Positions 10,931 to 21,900 of a stretch of 64,000 nucleotides of DNA are shown here, in pieces. Positions within the stretch are counted from its first letter, which is position 1. Every line of letters begins with the position of its first letter. Origin of the DNA: Bolinopsis microptera (lineage: Eukaryota > Ctenophora > Tentaculata > Lobata > Bolinopsidae); assembly GCF_026151205.1 (NCBI RefSeq), contig NC_087074.1, positions 17,706,712-17,770,711 on the forward strand, given 5' to 3'. The position numbers were made by a program, and so were the translations under genes. The notes under the pieces were generated by a model. The model was given only the letters and a program-made list of their open reading frames with translations. It had not been told where the DNA came from and searched no databases.

Positions 10931-13900
10931 CTACAAAGTGTCTTCAAACTCCATTTCATTGTCAGGGTGTACAAACTCATCCTCCTCCTCGGCTCTAGAA
11001 TCAAACCCTGACCTGTCCGCCATTCTCAACAAGTTAACCAGCTCATTCAACACGTGCTCAAATATCTTGGGGTTCACATTCTTTGCGATCAGTTGCAGGA
11101 TCACACGGCCCGAGGTTCCTGATTTCCTCCAGATCTCCGAGTAAGCGGGTTCATCCCGGAGGAAGGCTGTAGCGAGTAGGTTCCTGTAAGCTCCCTCGAT
11201 GAAGCAGAGGTTGCTGAGGGCTATCAGGACGGAGAGTACGTTAACGATTACAGTGATAACCATTCCTCCCCAGTAGATTAGGAAGAGATATTGGTTAATA
11301 ACGTTGGCCGCTAAAACGCACATTCCTTGCTCTTCTTCAATTCCTGCAACACACTAGCTTGTCAGCACTCACAAACAAGCGAAACCTGGTGCCTATATTG
11401 GCCCAGTTCACGGTTGGGCACAGTTTTGGTTTCAAATATAAAGCGAATAACGAATGAAAAACCTACCAAAAACATCACTCACCTGCGACAAAAATGATCA
11501 CTATTTTCGCATAACTTCTTTTAATATCTTTTAATTAAACACAAAATTCTGTCACCGAGCTTCTAAGAAAAAGAGTTACCTGTAGCTCCCCAGCGTTTTA
11601 TCTCACAGGAAGCCATCTTTGGGAAGAGCTTGTCTTGTATTAGACTTTTGTAATCCTCACCAGGCTGAAATAAAAATTAAGTTAATCTCTCGATAAAAAC
11701 CTTGGTCACATAAGTTTCACTCAGTTTGACTCAGTGTGAGTATTCTCCTTCTCATTAAAATGTTGATCACATGAGCTGTAACATAGTGTAAACATGAGTG
11801 TGTAACATGAGTATAAATAGGAAACAAAACTCTCGAGAAAGCACGACCGTAAAGCAAGAAAAAAATAGCATTGTCATTGTCACATGGTCACTGTCACGTC
11901 ATGGTCATTATCACATGGTCACTGTCACATGGTCACTGTCAATACCTCTGATTCTTCAGCAGCCCAGTCAAGCCCGTAACTCATGAAGCTGCCAATGTGA
12001 AACATCTTCTCGGTCAGCCAGAAGAGGATAACAGAAAAGAGGAGATAGCAGGATTTAGTGAGCATGATTGAGAAGAAGAGGAGGTGCTTCTCTACTCTCT
12101 TTCCGTAGTACTGGTCGGTGTGGATGTAGGCGTGAACCCGAACGTATAGCCACCTGGGGTTAGATGAATAACATACAGAACAACAATTAAAACCAAGTGT
12201 CTGGCTTTGACATGACGAGTTATACAGGACAGAAAACAGGGGTTATGCAGGACGGAAACCCAAGATTAAAAACAGGAATTAAAGGTCCTACTGACCTGGC
12301 AGCCTTTTTAGTGAGCATGTCTAGTTCTTCTGCTGTCTCCACTGGATTGTGTAACATTGATATCACCGGCTTCAGGTCACCCATACCTGCAAGGTACATC
12401 AAATAAAAAGTCAGAGTTATATCGCCATTAAGAAATTGTCATCGTCTTCTATAAAGGAGTAGGTATATACTTATAGACTATAGAGCTCATATCATCCTCA
12501 ATGTTTTGAGTAGAATGAGAGAATGCTGGGTTCGGATTTAGTATTCAAGATTTATAATTTCGTCAAAAGAATTTCCAAATCTGTTTAACTAGCTCCTACC
12601 GAAGAATTTGAACATCATGTAGGGTAGGAAGAAAGCGCAGGAAGCGGTCCAGAAGTAGAATGCTGTAAACTGGTACCAAGAATGGTAAACTCTGTGATAG
12701 AAGGATTCAAACGTTGAAACAATGAAATATGGTGGTAAAAAGGCAGAAAATCGAATCATAGCCCAAATAAATTCCAGATCTCGAAGTCAGGCAACTACTA
12801 TTACCTCTGAAATTTGGCGTATTTCTTGTCCAAAGGGCAAACAATCCTGCCTCCGTTGTCGAGAATTTTATCCAAGCAGCCTGGTACATCTTCAGGAAAG
12901 ACTCCTGAGGAAGCTCGTGTATTAGTATAAACGTTAGATTAACTTGTTAGCTGGTTAATATGCATTATCATTATGCAGGTAATAAGTTAACTAATGAAAA
13001 TAATAATTAATAGTGAAGAATTATTGAAATTTCTTCTCGCCATCTCGGTGTCCTTAAATAATGGCCCTCATAGTATTCTTTAATTTAAGCCACCAAATTT
13101 TCACGAACCCGGGTAAGGTAAAATGGAGCTGTGGTAGTCGTACCCTTCTCTTAAAGTATAGATCCCTTGCGTCCAACAATAATCCTTAGCAAACTCAACC
13201 GGAACCTGAGTAACACGTTACTGTTCTAACAGTATTTTAATAAATCAACGTTATTTCAAAAGTGGACGATGCACTGAAGCTAACTCCACTTAAAGTTGGT
13301 GATTCGCTTGCCAAAAATAGACTCGAACACAACAAAAATCACGGTAATTAATTTGGACGTGAACTCGTTTTTACAAGTGGGAGTTTGGGCTGGGAGCTGT
13401 TTTAAGGCATCTCTTAAATAAATAGAGCCTCTTCTTGATCTTAATGCTGATACATCATAATTTTAGTAGACAGCATGTTCCTTTAGGTGGAGTTAGCTTC
13501 AACTTTAGTGCATCATTGCCTCTTATTCCCATGAGAAATCGTTAACGTGCCGGTCTAACGATACATTTACACTTGTTAGCTCCGTGAAACAGAAATTAGT
13601 TTACATTGGAAATCCAATCATCATGCCCTGTAGCCAAAAGCTTTTCCGTTGTCGATATGTAAAATTGTAAACTAAAGCTTAAGTTAGTCTAGATCGCTGA
13701 ATTTCTATTTAAATATGCCACTGAAGTCTTACAGTGACTGCACATGAACACAGACCATGTCATATGGAGGTTTTAAAAATTAATCTGCCTGCTCTGACCT
13801 CAGTAAGTCTTGCCCCACACGCACACAACATAATCACTAATGCAATATTTAATAAAAACGCGGATTCCACACCTTTAAAAAGCCGTCGCACTCTATGACA

Positions 13901-14052
13901 CTCCCAGTATATGACCGTATAGTGACTATACTCCCAAATAGGACGGTCATGATGAACATGAAGCTCCTGTTCCACTGGTCCCACACATCGTCAAGGGTGA
14001 TGACTTTGAAGGGGGCGAGCCGGGGAAAGAGAGCTAGAACTTCTAATACCAT
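10931..14052 (-). CDS. Innexin (gap-junction/hemichannel protein), 421 aa, 8 exons
   Basis: Innexins are four-pass plasma-membrane proteins that form gap junctions and hemichannels. Exons on the minus strand: 13873-14052, 13109-13205, 12805-12904, 12600-12691, 12296-12386, 11946-12153, 11580-11664, 10931-11343. The sum is 1266 nt, in frame, ATG to TAG. TM1 is FMFIMTVLFGSIVTIRSY (about residues 31-48). The YTGSVIECDGF segment matches the innexin signature region that usually reads YVGxPIxCW. The first extracellular loop continues with DYCWTQGIYTLREGYD and has four cysteines. TM2 is in exon 4 (VYHSWYQFTAFYFW...FFLPYMMFKFF). The second loop (FPKMASCEIKRWGATG ... GMCVLAANVINQY) carries two cysteines. 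TM4 follows in the last exon. The C-terminal tail is short and acidic (AEEEDEFVHPDNEMEFEDTL). The 97-nt exon 2 is needed for correct phase between exons 1 and 3. The loop wording looks ctenophore-like to me, from memory only. Confidence 0.93.
11885..11942. repeat. Short tandem repeat (CATGGTCACTGTCA, 14 bp) beside an innexin donor site
   Basis: About four imperfect copies begin a few bases inside the intron from the donor of the innexin exon at 11946-12153. Confidence 0.7.
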
Positions 14053-15938
14053 TTCTGATTAGCGAGTGAGATGGAAGAATGCTGATAGTTGTACTGGCGG
14101 GATTCTGTTACAACTTGTAATGCTATCTTCTCTTTTGGCAGAATGAACACAAGGAAAGATTCTTATCGGATCAGTAAGAGTAGTACTAGTCTTTAGCTGG
14201 AGATACTTCTTTGTAGTAGGTAACAAATAAACGACGTCTGATGGTTAGTGGTGACACACTCCGTTGGACATGAAATTATCTGCAATTGCTAAACTGTTAA
14301 AGTTACTCGGTATAGAACCATCAAACTTAAAGCAAAGGTTGAGAACGGGACAGCTGCGGAGTTAAGACTGGAAAGTACGAGGTCTTCTTTGAGATAAATT
14401 ACAGGCATACACTATCTCTATCACACAACAAAAACACTATCTCTATCACACAATAAAACACTCGTTAATGAAAGAAATACATCTGCAGAGTGATTAATGC
14501 ATGTTGAGACTTGCTTGTCCAATTGTATTTACTCAAACAACAGTTGATTTTCTCATAAATTTTAAAAGATCGGATAAATGTTTGATAGAATTTTGGTCAT
14601 GGTCACGTGAGTTTTGCTAAACAATAACAACACATTGAGTTATATCAAAGAACTAAAAAGCTATTTTATAACAAAGCAGCAACAGCGTACAAATTGAATA
14701 TTTTACAATCCGAATCATAAGAGATCGTTCACATGTTAAAGGAAATGTTTATGTAAATTGAATTGTAGTGTAACTTTTACTCAAGGGCTATTTGTAAGAT
14801 TACTATCGGAGGGTGTACAAAATATCTAGTTTGTGAACGATCTCTAGGTTACCATAAATTAAAAAGCGAACAATTGTGTTTTAAGTATAACTACCATGGG
14901 CTTTATAAGATGTGAATATCAACTATCTATATAATCTGACTATAGAATATTGCAAAATCGACTAGAAAAAATCCAAAACCTCGCTGTTCATAAATCTATA
15001 AGTTAATATTAATAGAAACAACATAATATCTGTCTATAACCAATAATGTATAGTAAAACGACGATTTTAATTATTTTCTATTCTTACTTCTTAGACAATT
15101 TTAAGAATAATAAATGTAATCTTAATTTCTAGCTAGAAAGATTTATTTACAGAAGGAAAATCAACACATATAACAAATTAAACATTTAACTTTGGGTGAC
15201 TTTGATCACAAATTTGGAACTGAATCCAGTTCTTCATTAATCATTTCGGAAATTTCTCTTGGGTATAAATTCCATAAAAAATGTAAAAGCAAAGATTATG
15301 AATTTTTTGAAGTGTAGCTAGGATTTTTTTCAGGAAATCTGGTGTCAGGGAACTGATTATAGTTAAGGGCACTGTGTAGTAGAACGTTTGATAATCAGGG
15401 CACAATCCAGATATCTACCATCCAAATCCCAACCATCAATTCATATCCATCAATTCTCATATTTTATATAACTTACCAGAACTACTATATAATTAAGTTT
15501 TGGGAGTTCTTTAATGACACCGTTCAACTTGAAACGATTAGATAGCCTCTAATTTTACTGCAGCTCAAAAGATAAGATACTGCAGTTGAGCTGTGACATT
15601 AACGACTGCACTGAATCGATTAAAGTTCGCCAGAATAAGAGGGTAAAACAAATAATGACACAAATAATTCAGCAGCAGTCCAGGAGAAAGTGTTTCGGAT
15701 CTGGGCTCCCGTCTCTAGAATGATAAGCAGTACAGAAATATGCAAACATATCTCCGACTGTTAAATTGTTCCAATCATCACGCACAGCTCGTATTAGGTT
15801 ATGAATCATTTCTTTCCATCCACTGATCAATCATCTTTTCAAAACTACCATTTCATCTCAGCAACCAACTTCGGCCTCACATTTTGACAGAACACAGCAA
15901 CGTATTACCTAGTATTATCCTAATTAAAAATATTTTGT
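14053..15938. other. Intergenic interval upstream of the innexin; no gene recognised
   Basis: It lies between the innexin start codon and the stop codon of the SLC25 carrier (both minus). It contains a short tandem duplication (ACACTATCTCTATCACACAA, about 14409-14460) and a small inverted repeat at 14720-14845. No coding exon is seen. Confidence 0.5.
14720..14845. repeat. MITE-like small inverted repeat
   Basis: The perfect 14-bp ends AGAGATCGTTCACA and TGTGAACGATCTCT bracket about 98 bp. I could not define a target-site duplication, so it may be a MITE remnant or a chance palindrome. Confidence 0.4.
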
Positions 15939-18900
15939 TCAGTAGTTCTGAAAGTAAGAGGATTTCTGAAACTTATCCAGTAACCCCTCGTACACAAGGA
16001 ATGTGATGATAGTAAAGGGAATAGTTTTGTAAAGGTGCAGAACCCAGCCCCCGTACATTCCGACTAGACCTTCTTCTTTGGGGGGGGTGTAACCCAAAAA
16101 AACCCAATCCCAGTATTACCTTTTTCAGGGTAGGAGTTGGGTTTTTTTGGGTTTTTTTGGGTTTTTTACAAATTTTTTATTTGAAGGAAATAAAATCATG
16201 TAGGCACCTAGCAAAAAAATTATCAGTACAACATCACTGTTGTGGTTCATCACTACAACACCACAATAGATATAATCGCTTAAATATCACCCAAAAGCAG
16301 TATTTTATTCACTGATGTGCTCAGAAGAAGTTGGCCATCCAGATATGATATCAGCCATATGTAATGCTCACTTCGATGGCCATGGCAAATTGAGTTAGTA
16401 GGGACGCAACTCACTGATGACACCAACCCTGACCGCAACCGGTACGAGAGGAATAAAGCCTTTCTTCTCACCTTCATGATCTCTGTTTCCGTTTTCCTGA
16501 TCATCCGCTTAACGAGAAACCATGCTCTATCTCCAACTGAAAGAATCTTGCAGTTACCATCAGCTGCATGATCACATGTGATATTAAGTGATATCTTCGC
16601 TTGTTTATGGCCCTGGAGTCGCTAAAATCTTGACTGGGATGGCATTCGATCTCGCCCTCCATTGAGGCAATTGGCAAACCTCAACAGCCGTATCATAATG
16701 CAGAGCATCACCATACACAGTTACTATTTTCGCCCATTCCTCTGATGAGTCAATATCCTCCACTTCCTCTTCTTCATCATCTGTTTCCGCTTCGTCACTC
16801 TCTGCTCCGTCAGGAGATGGTTGGAAAGCCTCTCCTTCAAAGTTACAGTGTTCTTGAAGGAGTTCTCTACCCCTTGAGACTCCCTTCTTCATAGCTTGTA
16901 ACAATCTTGGGATTGAAGTATCTTTACCTCTAAATAGTTTCTCTGCTTTCGGATGCGGTATAACAAGCTTATTGCGAGAGTGGGCAACTGTTACAGGGAT
17001 CAAACTTTTGCCGAGTGCATCAAGCTCGAGGGAACGGTTTGATTTGCCCATGCCAACCAACATATCCTTAGAACACAGATTAGTTCTAATGCCTGCATGG
17101 AGGCCTATGCGCTGGAAAGCATAAAGTTTGCTCGCAGGCATCGGATGTAAACAGGGCATAAAGTGTTGATAACTGTTGTCAGCTGTTACACTGAGAATGT
17201 ACAGCATCAGACCCTCGACTGTAATAATCGCATCATCAAAATTTTTACAAGTAGGCAGGTGGTCTTTCAATGGTTGTGTGAAGCTTAGGTGGCCCAAGGC
17301 GTCACCGCTGGGTGGAAGCCCTGGTCTGATGTGAGGCTCCCAGAACTTTGAAAAGGCGTATCCTGCTGGTGCCCTCTTCCAGACACTCATCGGACAGCAT
17401 GATGAAAGCCACTACCTCCGCGTGGTGAAGACTGGATACTGGACAGGGGGACTGGATACTAGACAGGGGGTACTGGATAACTTAAAATCGGAAAGTCCCA
17501 CACTGGAGCAGGTGACGATTGGGTAAGGATTACAACTGATGCTGTTGGGTAGAAAAAGGAAGTGTCACATTTGTCTTGTATAGCATATGTTCGTGCAATT
17601 ACATGCTCAAGATATTATGGTGAGAGTTAAAGATGGCTATTGTTCAAGCGGATGCCCTTAACCTTTTAGTGGCACAAGAGTTAAGAACACAATCCACTGC
17701 CAATGTGCAGGGGACTGCACAGGATTGTGAGCCAACTGAAAAGTCAAGATGAAGTTTATCAACAGCTTAAGAGCTTAAGGGTTAAAGCCCCTTATTTTTC
17801 TAGTGGAAGTGGTTGCCGGGGTAATTACGCTGCTATTACAGAAGCTGATGACTCGGTCTCCACAACACGACAACCTATTTCTACAGAAAGTCAAACAAGA
17901 AAACATCAAAAAAAAATGAACATCAATTGTATTGTATCATGTCAAAGGGCTGCTCAGGTTGGCACGTTTAACATAAGAACAGCCAGAGAACAGCACAAAC
18001 GCATCGAACTTGAAGAACTATTTTCTCGAAGCAAGCTGCACATCCTTCCAAGAATCGAACATCGGGTAGTCTATGCTGATTGCTGAGAATACCAGAATAG
18101 ACAAGATTAACAAAGGGATTCATCCAGTGATCTCATCTGCGTGGAGAAACGCAGCTGGCGCTTCTAATGGGAGAGTAGGAATCATCTTGACGAGGATAGC
18201 ATATGAGGCTATAAGTCTTATAAAGTTATAAAATCTTACAGCGCAAGGATCCTCACCATGTCTCTTAATGGAAAGCCCAGGCTCACTGTCATCACATGCT
18301 ACAGTCATACAGAAGCCTCAGTCCTATAGAAGCCTCATCTGATGAGGAGGCAGGAAATCTCTACAGAATCTCTACAGAAGCCTCATCTGATGAGTGATGA
18401 GGAGGCAGGAAATCTCTTTTGTCTAAAACCAAGCATCTTACAGTTAATTTAGTAGGAGAGGAGCCACACACAATAATTTCTAAGAACGGACATGCCTTAT
18501 ATATATTAGAAGAAGTTGAGGGTTTTAGTACAACGGAGTACGACTTTAGGTTACGCAAGGCCAAGGCATGGGCTGCCACAAAATGTAGGCTATATGGAGG
18601 TCCAATTTGCGCCGAGATTTAAAAATCCGTCTGTTCAAGCTACGGTTGAATCAATCTTCCTGTATGGAACGAAAACGTGGACAATAACAGAATCTTTGAA
18701 GAAAAGAATAGACGGATGTTACAGTAGAATGCTTCGGATGGCCCTAAACGTGGACTGGAGAGGACATCGCACCAACAAGGATCAGGAGGTCTTTGGATCA
18801 CTCCCAAGAGTTATTTCGAAGATACAGGCCAGAAGAATGAGGTTGGCTGGGCACATCCAGCGACATGATGACCTGGCAGCACACCAACTTCTCCTTTGGG

Positions 18901-21900
18901 AACCTAGGGAGGGGCAGACCACCGCTCACCTTCGTCGATAACCTAAGAAGTGACACCGGACTCAAGAACACTGGGGAGATTAAGGAGCTTATGGCGGACA
19001 GAAAGCTTTGGAGACACATCATCGAAACTCGGACTCTGAAGCCGCCTTAAGTTAAGTTATTTAAGTCATGTGCTTTGACTTGCCCTTGACCTTCGTCATA
19101 GCCTCCTTCCATCTTTCCATGACAGGAGAAAAAATTTGCCACATTTGGCACATTTCCACTTTGTGCATTCATATGGATTATATCTCGATGAACGAGACAT
19201 CCTGTTTGCTATCGTGATAACATACTATCAATATAAACACACTTATATACTATGTAAACTATCTATTAAGTTAAGACATGAGAACAACACGTAGGTAAGA
19301 CCCAGTGGGAATAATTCACATTTTATACAACAAATGAAATGGCTATAATTTTGTTTAAATTTTGTTTAAAAAACCCAAAAAAACCCAAAAAAACCCAATC
19401 CCAGTATTACCTTTTCTTGGGTAGGAGTTGGGTTTTTTTGGGTTACACCCCCCCCTTCTTTGTAGATTAGCTCACATGTCCGCCAGAACTTCCTGTACCT
19501 GTACAGAGAAACGTTATCAGTTCAGATGAGCCGGGTTTAGCAAGATACAACATTTTTATAAAAACGTTCCTTAATCGCTAGATTAATTTGATTGGAAGAA
19601 CAGCTGATAAAATGTGAGCTAACAACTTAATAATAATGTATTTAAATGATTTACTTACTTTCTTTTGCGTTCAGAGGTCTCCAGATCTTCTCGGAGTCGC
19701 GTCCTGACAACCTCTGAAAATTTAGTTTGAGTCTCACTAAATTTGTAACAAATTCTTCAAACTACGACAATAGCTTTATAGTTTTATACGAAGCAATTTT
19801 TAACCAGATACTACTCAAAAGCAGTAAAAGAATCATGATTAGTATGAAACTTACCGGTGGGGTACATAATCGTGCTGGATATTATCTTTGAGACACTAGC
19901 TGACAGTGAGAGATGCAGCATAGCTGAAAAGTTTAGATTTAGTTAACTGTAAAACCTGGTAAAACTCCAGTGACACATCCTGAGTCACATTTAGACTGAT
20001 AATTAAGTTAAAAATACTCCGTTAAGTCCGTTCGTCGCTAGTGAATCTGCGGAAACTCCCAGGCAAGTTATTTATCAGTTACTGTTCGGTATGAACGGTG
20101 TGAAATTCCTTTTACAAACTACAAGCTCACGTGACCAAACACATTATTCTACTTTATCACGCGGTCAGTACTCAGTATGTGACTTGTGTCTGGACAAAAG
20201 AGAAAGACATGAGCGGTATTGCAGACCATTTGTTCTAGAACTTGCTGGATGCTCAATTATGCCGTATGTGGTCTGGTCACGTGACAAATAATGACGTAGC
20301 TGGACTGAGCCGCGCGCCATAAATAGAAAATTACTGAACTTGCCATAGAGAATTACCAGATGAGAAGCGTTCGGCGGCCGCGCGTTACATGTATGTCTTA
20401 AAGAAAGCCCGTTTGCAAATTAACTTCGATAAAGGGGGCAATTATGTCGTTAGTCAAGTAGATGTCTAAACTCCCAATGTATAGAAAAATACGTTCTCAT
20501 TTCGTACACCTATACGATTCCTGAATACAAGATTATAAACTTATCTAGATTGTATTACAGCGCGTAAGTCATATCACTAAACTTCAAATAAACATCTATA
20601 TATACTATATTTGCCACTAATTGACCAACACCATTGCTTTAATTAGACAGTAGAGTATTTCCAGTATTAGAGAAACGTTGATTACACATGGCTGAGTGTA
20701 TAAATAGCTCATGTGCGACGTGCGTGAGGAAATGAATATATTCAATATTCACATAATATGTAATCACATGAAATTATTGGAACACATCACAAATTGTAGC
20801 ACCCCTTTGAAGGAGTTACCAATCTATTTGAAGTAACCAGATCTTGTGAATGAGAATGATGTAAAGTAAATAAAAAGATAAGGGACGGTTCACATGTTAC
20901 GTCAGCAATATTACACCATGTTCACACTTCTTCCACCTACGTCAGCAAGATTACACATAACTGTTGTGGAAATTACATAAGCGTCATCATTGGGGCTTAC
21001 CTCGCCCCTAGTAATGCTGACGTAACATCTGAACTCTTCTGATTGTAAAACCTGTTGCAATGGCTACAAATCTGGATGACATAAAGTAAGCGGATTTCCT
21101 GAATGAGAGGGACCTTAACTTGGATAAAGTATAATTAAAGTATGGTCTGGATTTTTTATTTTTGAGAAAAAAAGCTGCGATACAGTTTGTAATTTGTAGG
21201 TACGATCTTAAGGTTCATTAGTTCATTTTAGTATAAAAGTGAAGAGTAAACACACTCAAATTCCATCTTATCTAATCAAATGCAATATCAATCAGGGAGG
21301 TATGTGTGCGGATATGTAGTGATATTTTTGTACGTGTTTTGGTAAGTTGGGATGTAAGCTGCCTGATAATGGATCTCCCGGTCGCGGTGAACACTCTGAC
21401 GTTTTACAACTGATACCATCTTGTAATCTGATCGCTGGATTCAAAGAATTCGATTATAGTAGAAATTGGTGCCATTCATTATACAGTTAAACTGTTCACT
21501 GCATTGTCGTCTGTGCACAATGCACAAAAAAAACACATACAATATTTCAAGAAACTTCTGATCAAAGACCATTTCCTTATATTTATATTACATTTCCTTA
21601 TTATTTATATTATAGGATTTTTAACATTTTAAGCAAATTTTATTGAAAATTCAACAGCAGAGCTATTATTTAAAATAACTTTTCAGTTATTTTCTTCGTA
21701 ATATATCGATTATCTCCCACATATTATAAATTAACTTACAGTAACATATTATGTAATTTTATTTATTCCAAGTCACAATTTCACGTACGCAGGACATTGC
21801 TCATGACAAGGTAAAGCTATATATGTTACTACTGGCAATTCTCCCAACATTATAAGAGTTCTAGAACCTTCTAACGTTGGTTACCGAACGTTAATATAAG

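Larger units (their letters stand above)
16081..19454. mobile_element. 3.37-kb TIR transposon with 8-bp TSD inserted in the SLC25 coding exon
   Basis: The ends are exact inverted repeats: GGGGGGGTGTAACCC at the left and GGGTTACACCCCCCC at the right. Each end continues into A/T-tract hairpin arms (ACCCAAAAAAACCCAA ... TTGGGTTTTTTTGGGT) around a 29-nt loop. Inside are an unrecognised 261-aa minus-strand ORF and a deleted RTE-type LINE fragment on the plus strand. No transposase is recognisable. An 8-bp duplication is typical of hAT, P and KDZ superfamilies, but these termini do not look like hAT (no CAG start), so I leave the superfamily open. It is probably non-autonomous. Confidence 0.9.

Noticed and set aside
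12197..12406. Open frames on both strands near innexin exon 5
   Set aside because: The plus frame is a shadow of the exon, and the minus frame reads through the acceptor and donor of the 91-nt exon 12296-12386.
16095..16175. Telomere-like repeats (ACCCAAAAAAACCC)
   Set aside because: They are only hairpin arms repeated two or three times at transposon ends; the unit does not match animal telomere TTAGGG.
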